NCBI GenBank assembly: GCA_013373425.1
Contig: JABXHW010000001.1
Coordinates: 1 to 54,202, forward strand
DNA: 54,202 nucleotides
Source: Flavobacteriia bacterium
Lineage (GTDB): Bacteria > Bacteroidota > Bacteroidia > Flavobacteriales > Schleiferiaceae
Reading direction: 5' to 3'
Under the pieces are notes generated by a model. It did no database searches. It was not told where the DNA came from and was given only the letters and a program-made list of their open reading frames with translations. The position numbers were made by a program, and so were the translations under genes. Shown piece by piece: positions 26,777 through 36,220 of the stretch. Within the stretch, counting starts at the first letter, position 1. Each line of letters opens with the position of its first letter.

Positions 26777-29279
26777 ACCCAAGCTTCTATTGGTTGGGTG
26801 GGACGCCGCCGATTGGTCCATTATTCAACCCCTGCTCTCCCAAGGAAAACTCCCTGCATTGGCCGAGGTTATCGATAATGGCTTCCATGGAAAATTGGCA
26901 AGCTTACAGCCGATGCTCTCCCCTTTGCTGTGGACAAGCATTGCTACGGGAGTCAGACCACACGAGCACGGCGTCCTCAACTTTGTGGAGGTAGATGAAA
27001 GCAATGAAATCCGCGCGGTTCGAGGTTCGAGCAGAAGGTATCCAGCCTTTTGGGAGATTCTCAAAGAGTCAGGCGTCAACTCCAACATTATTGGTTGGTG
27101 GCCATCGCACCCCGCTGAAGATGCAGGTGGAATTTCAGTGTCGAACTTCTTTACTCGATCTTCTGACGAGCAGTTGGATCCGCTGCCAATTGGCTCGGTA
27201 TATCCGGCATCGGAGGAAGCTACGATGGATGAGCTCCGCGTGCATGTTTCGGAAATCACTGCGCGCATTTTAGCCCCTTTCTTTTCAGACGTCGAAGAGA
27301 TTTCAGGTTCTGATTCTGTAGTTAGTGGGGTGGCTCGTATCATTGCTCAAACTTCATCTATTCACGCGGCGGCAACGGAAGCCATGGCCCGAGAAGACTG
27401 GGATATTACAGCCGTTTATTATGATGCAATAGATCATTTTAAACATCTCGCCATGGCCTATCATCCTCCGCAGAATGATTCTGTGAGTGATGACGACTTT
27501 GAGAAATACAACAAGGTGGTAGTGGCGGGGTATCGTTTCCACGATATGATGCTGGATCGATTGCTCGACTTGGCCGGTGAAGATTGCCATATTCTACTGG
27601 TTTCAGATCACGGCTTTGCGACGGGCAAGGAGCGGATGAATTCCATTCCAGAGATACCGGGAGGCCCAGCGTTAGAACACCACCCGTATGGAGTCATTGT
27701 TGGTGCCGGTCCGCAATGGAAGTCGCAACAAATATTTGGACACTCCCTCCTTGATATTTGCCCAGCGATTCTCCATCTGTTCGAACAACCCATTTCAAAG
27801 AAAATGACAGGCCGAGTTCCTCAGGAATGGTGGAATGATAGTCGATCTTTTAATACTATAGACAGGTCCGATTGGCAGCCTAGAACATCTGTCTCTTCGG
27901 AGTCAGGTTCTAAGGAGATGTTAGCAGATCTAGAGCGAATTGGCTACATCGATCTTCCCAAAAATCATGGAGAGGCTGTCCTGCAAGTCTTAGGTGATAC
28001 CCGATTCAATAGTATAGTAAGTATGCTCGATGGAGGTTTGTGGCAATCGGCTTGGACCGAATCGAAAAGATTGGTTCACGATTACCCAAACAGTCCGCGT
28101 TACGCATACCAGCATTTAGGTATTGCTTTGGTGGTAAGCCCTGGAGAGTACGAAGATTTATTGCGAAATACGATTGATCGTTTTCCCTCGGCGACGGGAG
28201 AGTACTATCTCGGTCTACATGCTCTAAAGCATGGTTTCCATGAAAAAGCCTTGGAACATTTCCAGGCCATCCTAAAGTCGATCAGTTTAAGTCCGGCCCT
28301 TGCTATAGCGGTGGGTAGAACTTGGATTCAAGCAGGCAGATTTGAAGATGCGTTGAATTGGCTGCTGCCGATTCATGATCAGTACGAAAGATGGCCTGAA
28401 ACTTCATACCTGCTCTCCTCGGTCTATGGAGACGAAAAGTATGAAGGTTTCATGGTAGAAAGAGCGCTAGACTACGCATTGGAAGCGGTGAGGAGAAGGT
28501 ATTTTTATCCAGAGGCGCATTTGCAAATCGCTCGGTTGGCCTATCGAATGGAAGAGTGGAACGCGGCTTCGACGGCCTATCAAGTCTATCTTCAAATGGC
28601 TCCCGACCACAAGCAGGTGCTCTCTGAGTTGGCCGATTCATTAGAGAAGATGGGTAAATGGAAGGAGGCTATCGCTTGGCGACATCATCAGGAGAATGAA
28701 ACACCTACTTTGATCGTTACCGGTTGGCCACGCTCTGGTACTTCCATGATGATGCAAGTATTGAATGCACTCGGAATAGAAGTGTACACGGATGATGAAC
28801 GAAGTTCTGATGAGTCCAACCCAAAGGGCTACTTTGAAACGGAGGAAGTGAAGAAACTCTCATACGATTCATCTTGGATGGATAAGGCTACAGGAAAGGC
28901 CCTGAAGATTGTGGTTCCACATCTGCAATTCCTGCCTGGTGATAGAAACTACGTAGTGATTTGGATGTCGAGACCTACCACAGAAATCATTCTATCTCAA
29001 GAGAAAATGTTGGGCAAGGAGGAGTCTGAAATCAAAAAGTACTTCCCGTTTGCCAAGGCCATGCAGATCGAGCGAGATGGTGCCGAAGCCAAGCGCAGGC
29101 TGGAGGAGATGGGAAATGTGAAATTGATGGAAGTGGAGTTCGAAGACTGTATCCTTCAATCTAAATCCGTTGTAGAGATGCTTTGTAATCAGCTCAGAAA
29201 CTTCCCGGGGATGCAATCTTCCAAGATTGAGTCTGCCTTAAATCAAATTGATGCGGGGCTGTATCGTTCTCGATTGTAA
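26766..29279 (+). CDS. type I phosphodiesterase / TPR / sulfotransferase fusion (837 aa)
   Basis: Three parts. An alkaline-phosphatase-superfamily phosphodiesterase (about 1-370) has LLVGWDAADW (metal Asp), LLWTSIATG (nucleophile Thr), YYDAIDHFKH and LLVSDHGFATG (metal Asp/His). A TPR region (about 430-640) contains helical pairs such as ATGEYYLGLHALKHGFHEKA. A C-terminal sulfotransferase (about 650-835) has TGWPRSGTSMMMQVL as the 5'-phosphosulfate-binding loop. The ATG at 26766 puts MKNKPKLLLVGWD at the start, whereas the longer ORF adds residues overlapping the coupled 41-aa ORF. No signal peptide, so probably cytoplasmic. The joint roles suggest handling of a sulfated or phosphorylated small molecule or glycan; substrate unknown. 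Confidence 0.85.
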   Translation: MKNKPKLLLVGWDAADWSIIQPLLSQGKLPALAEVIDNGFHGKLASLQPMLSPLLWTSIATGVRPHEHGVLNFVEVDESNEIRAVRGSSRRYPAFWEILKESGVNSNIIGWWPSHPAEDAGGISVSNFFTRSSDEQLDPLPIGSVYPASEEATMDELRVHVSEITARILAPFFSDVEEISGSDSVVSGVARIIAQTSSIHAAATEAMAREDWDITAVYYDAIDHFKHLAMAYHPPQNDSVSDDDFEKYNKVVVAGYRFHDMMLDRLLDLAGEDCHILLVSDHGFATGKERMNSIPEIPGGPALEHHPYGVIVGAGPQWKSQQIFGHSLLDICPAILHLFEQPISKKMTGRVPQEWWNDSRSFNTIDRSDWQPRTSVSSESGSKEMLADLERIGYIDLPKNHGEAVLQVLGDTRFNSIVSMLDGGLWQSAWTESKRLVHDYPNSPRYAYQHLGIALVVSPGEYEDLLRNTIDRFPSATGEYYLGLHALKHGFHEKALEHFQAILKSISLSPALAIAVGRTWIQAGRFEDALNWLLPIHDQYERWPETSYLLSSVYGDEKYEGFMVERALDYALEAVRRRYFYPEAHLQIARLAYRMEEWNAASTAYQVYLQMAPDHKQVLSELADSLEKMGKWKEAIAWRHHQENETPTLIVTGWPRSGTSMMMQVLNALGIEVYTDDERSSDESNPKGYFETEEVKKLSYDSSWMDKATGKALKIVVPHLQFLPGDRNYVVIWMSRPTTEIILSQEKMLGKEESEIKKYFPFAKAMQIERDGAEAKRRLEEMGNVKLMEVEFEDCILQSKSVVEMLCNQLRNFPGMQSSKIESALNQIDAGLYRSRL

Positions 29280-29284
29280 TAGCG

Positions 29285-29315
29285 TTGGACATACGAGCAA
29301 ATTGACGCATATTTG
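29285..29315 (+). promoter_or_regulatory. Bacteroidota-type promoter, leaderless gene
   Basis: TTG (29285-29287), a 20-nt spacer and CATATTTG (29308-29315, one mismatch to TAnnTTTG). It ends 6 nt before the ATG at 29322 and rules out the ATG at 29313, which lies inside the element. Confidence 0.4.
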
Positions 29316-29321
29316 TGCACC

Positions 29322-30158
29322 ATGAAAGATCAGCAGAAGAAACTATTTCAATATACCTCAATGGCCGGAGCCGTGCTTGGATCCGCAGCAGCAGAGGGAC
29401 AAATTAGCTATACCGACATTCCAGATACGACGGTTGATACGCACAAAGGAGTGTACAATCTCGATTTGGATCAAGACGGAAACATGGATTTCCGCATCAC
29501 GCAGTACCTCGATACAGGTACTACGGGATTGGTAGATGCAATTTTCATCGCACCGTACGATAGCATCAACGGTCGCGCGATGGGTGAGCTTCAAAATGGT
29601 TTCTCCTATCCATTCAACTTGATTCCTGGCGATAGCATTGGGATTGATGAATTGTGGAATGGCAATACCGACGTCAAGGTGGGCTACCTCGTTTATCAAT
29701 ACGATGGGACACCTTATCCTAACTCGAATTGGAAAGGCCCGGTTACAGACGGTTTCATGGGACTTCAGATTCGAAAGAGCGACGGCTTCCACTTTGGATG
29801 GGTTCGATTGAATATTGCCGCTGATAACCGAAGCTTCACCGTAAAAGACTTCGCGTACAATTCTTCTGCAAATGAAGGAATGCTCGCGGCTGAACCGACT
29901 CTTTCTGCAGCTGAGTTTATGCTTGAAAACTTTGTAATTGGTCAGGAGGGAATGTCTCTTTTTCTAGAGAAGCCGGCCACCACAGAAGAAGTGAACGTCC
30001 GCGTGATGAATCTCGAAGGAAAGGTTCTCGTTGAATCACCTTGGTCCGACGTTAGAATGCAGTTAGATGTGCCGATAGAGCAGACCGGGGTAATTCTGGT
30101 AGAATTTGAATACCGTGGATTGCGCCTGACCAAAAAGGTTTTGCTCATCGAGTCGTAA
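29322..30158 (+). CDS. surface protein with degenerate type IX sorting domain (278 aa)
   Basis: No family name recognised. The N-terminus (KDQQKKLFQYTSMAGAVLGSAAAEGQ) is an atypical export signal like that of some Bacteroidota surface proteins. Then comes YNLDLDQDGNMDFRI, an EF-hand-like DxDxDG calcium loop, a WxGPVTDGFMGLQIR...FHFGWVRLNI segment, and a C-terminal beta domain (about 195-278) ending KKVLLIES that resembles a T9SS type A domain without the usual YPNP. Probably a calcium-binding surface protein. Stands alone, with promoter elements just upstream. Confidence 0.65.
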   Translation: MKDQQKKLFQYTSMAGAVLGSAAAEGQISYTDIPDTTVDTHKGVYNLDLDQDGNMDFRITQYLDTGTTGLVDAIFIAPYDSINGRAMGELQNGFSYPFNLIPGDSIGIDELWNGNTDVKVGYLVYQYDGTPYPNSNWKGPVTDGFMGLQIRKSDGFHFGWVRLNIAADNRSFTVKDFAYNSSANEGMLAAEPTLSAAEFMLENFVIGQEGMSLFLEKPATTEEVNVRVMNLEGKVLVESPWSDVRMQLDVPIEQTGVILVEFEYRGLRLTKKVLLIES

Positions 30159-30222
30159 AACTTCGATTCCAGACATTCTTTCCATTAGTCGCCTGAAATT
30201 CAATCAGAGCAGCCCTTGAGGC

Positions 30223-30253
30223 TTGCTTAAGCGCTTCATTTTAGCTATCTTCG
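30223..30253 (+). promoter_or_regulatory. promoter for aconitase
   Basis: TTG (30223-30225), a 20-nt spacer, and TATCTTCG (30246-30253, one mismatch to TAnnTTTG). It leaves a leader of about 30 nt before the ATG at 30291. Confidence 0.5.
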
Positions 30254-30290
30254 CGACCCTTAGAATTACGACTAACGTAAAGAATTCCTT

Positions 30291-32555
30291 ATGGTTTTTG
30301 ATCTTGATATGATTCGCGGCTACTACGCTGACCTACCAGCTAGAGTTGAAGCTGCGCGCAATGTGCTAGGTCGCCCAATGACCTTGGCAGAGAAGATTTT
30401 GTATTCTCACTTGTGGGATGGCAAAGCAACTCAAACTTTCCAACGTGGAAAGGACTATGTTGAGTTTGCTCCAGACCGTGTGGCAATGCAAGATGCAACT
30501 GCTCAGATGGCATTGTTGCAATTCATGCAAGCCGGCCGCGACAAGGCTGCTGTTCCTTCAACTGTACACTGTGATCACTTGATTCAGGCACGTGTTGGGG
30601 CAGATAAGGACCTGCAGGAGTCAATGAACAAGAACAACGAAGTATTCAACTTCTTGAGTTCTGTTTCTAATAAATACGGCATTGGCTTCTGGAAGCCAGG
30701 TGCAGGTATTATCCACCAAGTAGTTCTCGAGAACTATGCATTCCCAGGCGGAATGATGATTGGTACTGACTCACACACTGTAAATGCAGGTGGTTTGGGT
30801 ATGGTGGCCATCGGTGTAGGTGGTGCCGACGCTGTAGACGTTATGGCGGGTATGGCATGGGAGCTTCGTCAGCCTAAATTGATTGGTGTTAAACTCACTG
30901 GTCAGTTGAGTGGATGGACTTCTGCTAAAGATGTGATTTTGAAAGTGGCTGGTATTCTAACTGTGAAAGGTGGTACTGGCGCAATCATCGAATATTTTGG
31001 CGAAGGTGCGAAGGCATTGAGCTGTACAGGTAAAGGAACCATCTGTAACATGGGTGCTGAGGTAGGTGCTACTACTTCTACATTCGGTTACGACGAGAGT
31101 ATGGAGCGCTACTTGCGTTCTACTGGTCGCGATGACGTTGCAGATTTGGCTAACAGTGTTCGTGAGCATCTTACCGGTGATGATGAAGTGTACGCCAACC
31201 CAGGTGAGTACTTCGATCAAGTGATTGAAATCAACTTGTCTGAGTTGGAGCCGCACTTGAACGGACCTTTCTCTCCAGATATCGCTACACCTATTTCTAA
31301 GTTGGGCGAAGTTGCGCGTGAGAACGGATGGCCAACCAACATCGAGGTAGGTTTGATCGGTTCTTGTACCAACTCTTCTTACGAGGATTTGACGCGTGCC
31401 GCTTCTGTTGCGAAACAAGCAAAAGACAAGGGCATTAAAGTGAAGAGCGAGTTCACTGTGACTCCGGGTTCTGAGCAAGTACGCTACACAGCAGAACGCG
31501 ATGGCATCTTGGATGACTTCGAGCAAATCGGAGGAAAAGTATTCGCCAATGCTTGTGGTCCTTGTATCGGACAGTGGGCACGTGCGGGTGCAGACAAGCA
31601 GGAGAAAAATACCATCGTACACAGCTTCAACCGCAACTTCGCGAAGCGTGCTGACGGTAACCCAAATACACACGCCTTTGTAGGTTCACCAGAATTGGTA
31701 ACTGCTTTGGCTATCGCGGGTACATTGGACTTCAACCCAATGACCGATACCCTCACTAACGAGAATGGCGAGCAAGTGAAGATGGACGAGCCTACTGGCT
31801 TCGAGAACCCATCAAAAGGCTACGCCGTGGAAGACAACGGTTACCAAGCTCCAGCAAAAGATGGCAGCGACGTAGACGTTATCGTTAAGGAAGGTTCTGA
31901 GCGTCTTCAATTGCTCGATCCATTCCAGCCTTGGAACGGTGAGAATATCACAGGAGCCAAGTTGCTTATCAAAGCAGAAGGCAAGTGTACTACCGACCAC
32001 ATCTCTATGGCAGGTCCTTGGTTGCGTTACCGCGGTCACTTGGACAACATTGCCAACAACACATTGACTGGCGCTGTTAACGCCTACAATGGAGAGACCA
32101 ACAAGGTGAAGAACCAATTGAACGGCACGTACGGTGAAGTTCCTGCGGTTCAGCGCGAATACAAAGCAGCGGGTATTCCTACTATCGTGGTAGGTGATCA
32201 CAACTACGGTGAAGGTTCTTCACGTGAGCACGCAGCTATGCAGCCACGTCACCTAGGTGTAAGAGCTATTTTGGTGAAGAGCTTTGCTCGTATTCACGAA
32301 ACCAACTTGAAGAAGCAAGGCATGTTAGCCTTGACCTTCGATAACGAGGCGGATTATGACAAGATCAAGGAAGACGATACAATTAACTTCCTCGACTTGA
32401 ATGCGTTTGCTCCTGATACCCAATTGACTTTGGAAATCGTTCACGCTGATGGTTCTAAAGATGAAATCAAGGTGAACCACACGTACAACGAACAGCAGAT
32501 TGGCTGGTTCAAGGCAGGTTCTGCACTGAACTTAATCAAGCTACAGAACGGTTAA
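30291..32555 (+). CDS. acn: aconitate hydratase, mitochondrial type
   Basis: TCA-cycle enzyme (754 aa) that isomerises citrate to isocitrate with a [4Fe-4S] cluster. Cluster cysteines are visible in [12 protein letters not shown] (about 358-369) and in ACGPCIGQW (about 421-429). Other landmarks: [14 protein letters not shown] (about 161-174), the swivel-domain [15 protein letters not shown] (about 633-647) and the C-terminal [12 protein letters not shown]. The length and layout match the eukaryotic mitochondrial-type aconitase common in Bacteroidota rather than AcnB. Monocistronic, ended by a strong terminator. Confidence 0.97.
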   Translation: MVFDLDMIRGYYADLPARVEAARNVLGRPMTLAEKILYSHLWDGKATQTFQRGKDYVEFAPDRVAMQDATAQMALLQFMQAGRDKAAVPSTVHCDHLIQARVGADKDLQESMNKNNEVFNFLSSVSNKYGIGFWKPGAGIIHQVVLENYAFPGGMMIGTDSHTVNAGGLGMVAIGVGGADAVDVMAGMAWELRQPKLIGVKLTGQLSGWTSAKDVILKVAGILTVKGGTGAIIEYFGEGAKALSCTGKGTICNMGAEVGATTSTFGYDESMERYLRSTGRDDVADLANSVREHLTGDDEVYANPGEYFDQVIEINLSELEPHLNGPFSPDIATPISKLGEVARENGWPTNIEVGLIGSCTNSSYEDLTRAASVAKQAKDKGIKVKSEFTVTPGSEQVRYTAERDGILDDFEQIGGKVFANACGPCIGQWARAGADKQEKNTIVHSFNRNFAKRADGNPNTHAFVGSPELVTALAIAGTLDFNPMTDTLTNENGEQVKMDEPTGFENPSKGYAVEDNGYQAPAKDGSDVDVIVKEGSERLQLLDPFQPWNGENITGAKLLIKAEGKCTTDHISMAGPWLRYRGHLDNIANNTLTGAVNAYNGETNKVKNQLNGTYGEVPAVQREYKAAGIPTIVVGDHNYGEGSSREHAAMQPRHLGVRAILVKSFARIHETNLKKQGMLALTFDNEADYDKIKEDDTINFLDLNAFAPDTQLTLEIVHADGSKDEIKVNHTYNEQQIGWFKAGSALNLIKLQNG

Positions 32556-32573
32556 TTACGTTGATCTTAGATA

Positions 32574-32614
32574 CAAAAAAGCCCTCCTGACGATTTTGTC
32601 GGGAGGGCTTTTTC
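32574..32614. terminator. bidirectional rho-independent terminator
   Basis: Stem 32581-32592 / 32599-32610 (AGCCCTCC / GGAGGGCT plus GAC/GTC above a T-G pair), loop GATTTT, with A-run before and TTTTT after. It ends aconitase and can also end the minus-strand gene stopping at 32692. Confidence 0.92.
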
Positions 32615-32691
32615 ATTTCAAGTCTTTTCCTTTCTAAGGACATCAAGCTGTTGATTCCATCAGTCTACATCCAGCCGTCCGGTTCTGTCTC

Positions 32692-32913
32692 TCACTCGTC
32701 GAAGAAAGCATCGAGGACAATTGCCAATGCACGAATCGTCAATCCAACAGCCGTAAACATCAAGATGATGGCTATTGCAGCCCACCACCAGTGACCTTCT
32801 TTCATTTCAGGGGCTCCTTTCCAATAGTAGAAAGCGGGGCCAAAAAAGTAGAAGGGAAAAGAAAGGGCCAGAATATTCAGGCCCTTCATGAGTTTTTCTT
32901 TGTCTGTTGCCAT
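32692..32913 (-). CDS. small two-TM membrane protein (DUF6095-like)
   Basis: A 73-aa protein with a short cytoplasmic start (ATDKEKLMKGLNI), TM1 about 11-30 (ILALSFPFYFFGPAFYYW), and TM2 about 43-66 (WWWAAIAIILMFTAVGLTIRAL). The pattern resembles the Bacteroidota DUF6095 group; function unknown. It stands alone, 59 bp after the triple-repeat protein gene on the same strand. Confidence 0.7.
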   Translation of the reverse strand: MATDKEKLMKGLNILALSFPFYFFGPAFYYWKGAPEMKEGHWWWAAIAIILMFTAVGLTIRALAIVLDAFFDE

Positions 32914-32972
32914 GATGCGAAGTTCAGCAAAATAGCGTCATCAACAAAGCATATGTGGTATTCGAAATCGAA

Positions 32973-33917
32973 TCAGTCAATGCACTCGAGCCATCCATCT
33001 GTGCTGATTTCGATGGTGCGGTTCTCATACAGTTGAGCTTCGAAGCGCTTACACTCATCGCCGTCTTCATCGATGAATTTGAAATCATATTCACCGGCTG
33101 GCAATGTGAGTGAGAACTCTTCACCAGAATTGAGGATGGTACTTCCCAAACGGTCAGATCCCCAATCGGTATCTGAGCTCAATGAAGCATAAAGATTATA
33201 GATATCCCACAAGCTGTTGTTCACAAATGTGATGGTGTAGTAACCACTGCTGTTGCTAGTTGAGCTTGAAGATTCGTCAGAGCCGATGCAATCCAACCAC
33301 TCACTTGTATCAAATGATATAGTGCGGCTTGAAGAGATTGTTACTCCCATCATCGTACATATGTCATCGTCTTCATCCACGAATTTGAAGTCGTATGTAC
33401 CAGGAGAGAGTGTGAAAGAATAGCTACTTTCTGAGTAGAGGATTTCAGATCCGAGTCGGTCAGATCCCCAGTCGGTATCTGAGCTCAATGATGCGTAAAT
33501 GTTGTAGATGTCCCACAACGAAGTGTTGTTAATCGTAACTGTTGCTTCGCTTGAAGATGAGGTGGTTTCATCTGGGAAGACACAATCGAGCCATTCATCA
33601 TTGGTGTAGTTCAAGCGGGTATTCCCAGAAAGCCTGATTCCCATTTGTCTACATTCATCGCCATCTTCGTCAACGATTTTCAGGTCGTAAGTTCCTTCAG
33701 ATAGAAGAAAACTTTGCTCTCCTCCTGAATAGAGGATGTCACTTCCGAGTCGGTCGTCTCCCCATGAGTCCGACGAACTCGAACTGATATACACTTCATA
33801 AAAATCCCAATCGGAATTATTGGCGATGGTGAAATTTGCCATGGGCGTTTCGGCCACAGCGAACAGAGGGAGGATGAGTGCACCCAGGGTGAACTTGATC
33901 CAGTTGCTAGTTCTCAT
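32973..33917 (-). CDS. secreted protein with three tandem ~90-aa repeats
   Basis: 314 aa with a signal peptide (about 1-23, ending AVAETP). Three repeats follow (about 27-112, 125-210, 227-314), each built as N(N/T)SxWDIYxxYxSxSSxxxWGxDRLGSxIL, then a G(T/E)YD(F/L)KxVDED(G/D)D segment and a WLxC(I/V) end. Cysteines recur once in the CxxMG/CKRF position and once at the end, suggesting one disulfide per repeat, and VDEDGDE could bind calcium. I do not recognise the domain. Ser-rich linkers separate the repeats. No sorting domain is seen. Confidence 0.75.
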   Translation of the reverse strand: MRTSNWIKFTLGALILPLFAVAETPMANFTIANNSDWDFYEVYISSSSSDSWGDDRLGSDILYSGGEQSFLLSEGTYDLKIVDEDGDECRQMGIRLSGNTRLNYTNDEWLDCVFPDETTSSSSEATVTINNTSLWDIYNIYASLSSDTDWGSDRLGSEILYSESSYSFTLSPGTYDFKFVDEDDDICTMMGVTISSSRTISFDTSEWLDCIGSDESSSSTSNSSGYYTITFVNNSLWDIYNLYASLSSDTDWGSDRLGSTILNSGEEFSLTLPAGEYDFKFIDEDGDECKRFEAQLYENRTIEISTDGWLECID

Positions 33918-34044
33918 GCTAAAATAGATTAGTTAGTCTGATTGAATTGCGTAACTAAAAATAGCAAATACAAAGTTCTTTGTGCCTAACTTTTTGATAT
34001 TCTCAGTTGCCTCTAGCTTTCCAAGAATGGGGCCAAACGATTTT

Positions 34045-34953
34045 TCAGCCGCTTTTCCCACGCCAAATCTTAGGTAGGAGCATTCCTACATTTGATTGAT
34101 ATTTTTCCCATCCGTCCTTTTTAGACTGACGTTTTTCCATCATTGGTATGCTGATGAAGACGAAAAGGGCAATCATTCCCAAAGGACAAATGACAGTTGG
34201 CCAAAGTGGAGCACCGGCACTGATACCGAATAGAAAGACAGAAACCCAAATCGAAATCTCACCTAGATAGTTAGGGTGTCTCGACCAACCCCACAAACCC
34301 TTTTGGTTGATTTGTCCTCTGAATCTCTTTCTGAAGCGGTGCATCTGAATATCGGCAGTGGTTTGTATCGCAATTCCAAAGAAGCCAATGGCTACGGCAA
34401 TGAAATCTAGAAATTGAAGAGGTGGTCGATCACCGCCGAAGACCTCCACTGCTGGAAGGTAGGCCACAAATACGATCAATGTAGGGAAGAGATGTATGCC
34501 GAGAAAATTCACAGCTGGGTACCATAGTCCAGTCTTTTTCTTCAATTCTGTGTATCGCCAATCTTGATGATGAAGACCTTTCCAAGTGTAAATCCAGTTG
34601 CCAGTAAGTCGAACACCCCAAGTGAATATTACTGCCATTAGGAAGTACTCTCTCATCCCAATTTCCGAGAACAAGTGCATCACTGGTCCGAGAAGCGTAA
34701 ATAATATGGGAAGGACACTCCAATAGGGGTCATACAAACTGGCATTTCGATGAATGCTCGATCCAATGAATACTACAATGGTCATCCATATGGTGAGCCA
34801 GAATAGTTCGTTTGCATCTCCTCCGGGGAACTGCAGTATCTCCTGAATAAACGGTGATGAATTCGCAATGGGCATGGCAACCCACTCTATGGAGAAAAGT
34901 GCCACGGCATACCAAAGCGTGACCACGATCAGTCCAATTAACTTCTTGAGCAT
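34045..34953 (-). CDS. DUF1295 / steroid 5-alpha-reductase-like membrane protein
   Basis: 302 aa with about seven TM helices. Family signatures are the NASLYDPYWSVLPI stretch (about 70-83), the RLTGNWIYTWKG segment (about 112-123) and the C-terminal LWGWSRHPNYLGEISIW (about 219-235), the NAD(P)H-binding part of isoprenylcysteine methyltransferase / 5-alpha-reductase proteins. Likely an inner-membrane oxidoreductase acting on a lipid, substrate unknown. Stands alone between the repeat protein and the aminotransferase. Confidence 0.88.
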   Translation of the reverse strand: MLKKLIGLIVVTLWYAVALFSIEWVAMPIANSSPFIQEILQFPGGDANELFWLTIWMTIVVFIGSSIHRNASLYDPYWSVLPILFTLLGPVMHLFSEIGMREYFLMAVIFTWGVRLTGNWIYTWKGLHHQDWRYTELKKKTGLWYPAVNFLGIHLFPTLIVFVAYLPAVEVFGGDRPPLQFLDFIAVAIGFFGIAIQTTADIQMHRFRKRFRGQINQKGLWGWSRHPNYLGEISIWVSVFLFGISAGAPLWPTVICPLGMIALFVFISIPMMEKRQSKKDGWEKYQSNVGMLLPKIWRGKSG

Positions 34954-35010
34954 AAATATCTTCCTTTGGAGTAGGAAGATAGTAAATGGGACATGAGCTC
35001 TATGTCGACA

Positions 35011-36198
35011 CTACTTGGAATGCTCAATTCCTTCCAGGATCACTTTGCACGACATTTCGATTTCTTCATCTGAAATAATCAATGGCGGAGAAAGTCGTAA
35101 TGCCGTATCGTTGAACAAGAACCAGTCGGTGATGACACCATGCTTCAAACAATACTCAATTACTTTTTGAACACGTTCGAAGGTGTCGAGTTGAACGGCT
35201 AGCATGTAGCCTCGACCCCTAACTTCCTTGATCAATGGGTGAACCAATAGCTTTCTGAACAGCTTCTCTCCATTGATCGCATTCTTCCAGAGCTCGCCTT
35301 CTTGAATGGCTTGAAGCGAAGCGAGGGATGCTGCACAGGACACAGGATGACCACCAAATGTGGTGATGTGACCAAGTATTGGATTTTCTTTCAAGCTATC
35401 CATGATATGCTTTTTACTCACAAAAGCACCGATCGGCATTCCACCGCCCATGCCCTTTGCTAGCGTGACGATGTCTGGATAAACCTCCTCCTGCTCGAAG
35501 GCGAAAAGTGAACCTGTTCGTCCGAACCCTGCTTGAATCTCGTCGAATACCAACAAGGCGCCTACCTCGTCGCATCTATCGCGCAAAGCTTGCAGAAAGC
35601 CTTGATGGGGAGGATGATAGCCAGCCTCTCCTTGAACGGTTTCTACAAAAACTGCTGCAGTGTGCTCATTGATGTGATGAAAGCCTTCTTCCGAGTTGAA
35701 AGGAATGTGGGTGATTCCTGGAAGCAGAGGACGGTAACCCCTTCTGAATTCTTCTTCTCCAATGATGCTTAGCGCACCTTGGGTACTTCCATGATAGGCT
35801 TTATCGAAGGCTACGATATTCCTGCGCCCAGTGAAACGCTTGGCCAACTTCATGGCTCCCTCTATGGCTTCAGAGCCGCTGTTCACTAGATAAACACTCG
35901 ATAAGTCGTGGCCTAATGCGTCGGTGATAGCTTTGGCAAGCTGAACTTGCGGACCTTGAATATACTCTCCATAAACGAGCAAGTGCATGTGTTTGTCCAC
36001 CTGCTCTTTGATGGCTTCAACCACTTTCGGATGACGATGACCAATGTTACTCACTGAGATACCACTTATGAGGTCGATATAGGGCTTCCCTTCAGTGTCC
36101 CAGATGGTTACGCCTTCTGCACGATCCATTTCCAAGGCCAATGGAAAGTCGGTCGTCTGCGCGAGATTTGCAAAGAATAGTTGCTTTGTACTTGCCAT
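35011..36198 (-). CDS. class III aminotransferase (ornithine/acetylornithine aminotransferase-like)
   Basis: PLP enzyme of fold type I (395 aa). Visible: NSGSEAIEGAMKLAKRFTGR (about 104-123), KAYHGSTQGALS, VFDEIQAGFGRTG (about 215-227, Asp contacting the PLP pyridine), and TLAKGMGGGMPIGAF, whose Lys (about 250) forms the aldimine. Closest in pattern to the acetylornithine/aspartate aminotransferase group, but the substrate cannot be fixed by eye and no arginine or proline genes are adjacent. The -7 element TACCTTCG lies 5 nt before the ATG, suggesting a leaderless mRNA. Confidence 0.92.
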   Translation of the reverse strand: MASTKQLFFANLAQTTDFPLALEMDRAEGVTIWDTEGKPYIDLISGISVSNIGHRHPKVVEAIKEQVDKHMHLLVYGEYIQGPQVQLAKAITDALGHDLSSVYLVNSGSEAIEGAMKLAKRFTGRRNIVAFDKAYHGSTQGALSIIGEEEFRRGYRPLLPGITHIPFNSEEGFHHINEHTAAVFVETVQGEAGYHPPHQGFLQALRDRCDEVGALLVFDEIQAGFGRTGSLFAFEQEEVYPDIVTLAKGMGGGMPIGAFVSKKHIMDSLKENPILGHITTFGGHPVSCAASLASLQAIQEGELWKNAINGEKLFRKLLVHPLIKEVRGRGYMLAVQLDTFERVQKVIEYCLKHGVITDWFLFNDTALRLSPPLIISDEEIEMSCKVILEGIEHSK

Positions 36199-36203
36199 AC
36201 GGG

Positions 36204-36211
36204 CGAAGGTA
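36204..36211 (-). promoter_or_regulatory. -7 element for aminotransferase (leaderless)
   Basis: Minus-strand TACCTTCG, one mismatch to TAnnTTTG, ends 5 nt upstream of the aminotransferase ATG. Confidence 0.4.
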
Positions 36212-36220
36212 CAAAAGGAC

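Noticed and set aside
30957-31673. 238-aa minus-strand ORF opposite aconitase
   Set aside because: It is antisense to the most conserved part of aconitase, including a cluster-Cys motif; composition is that of a shadow frame.
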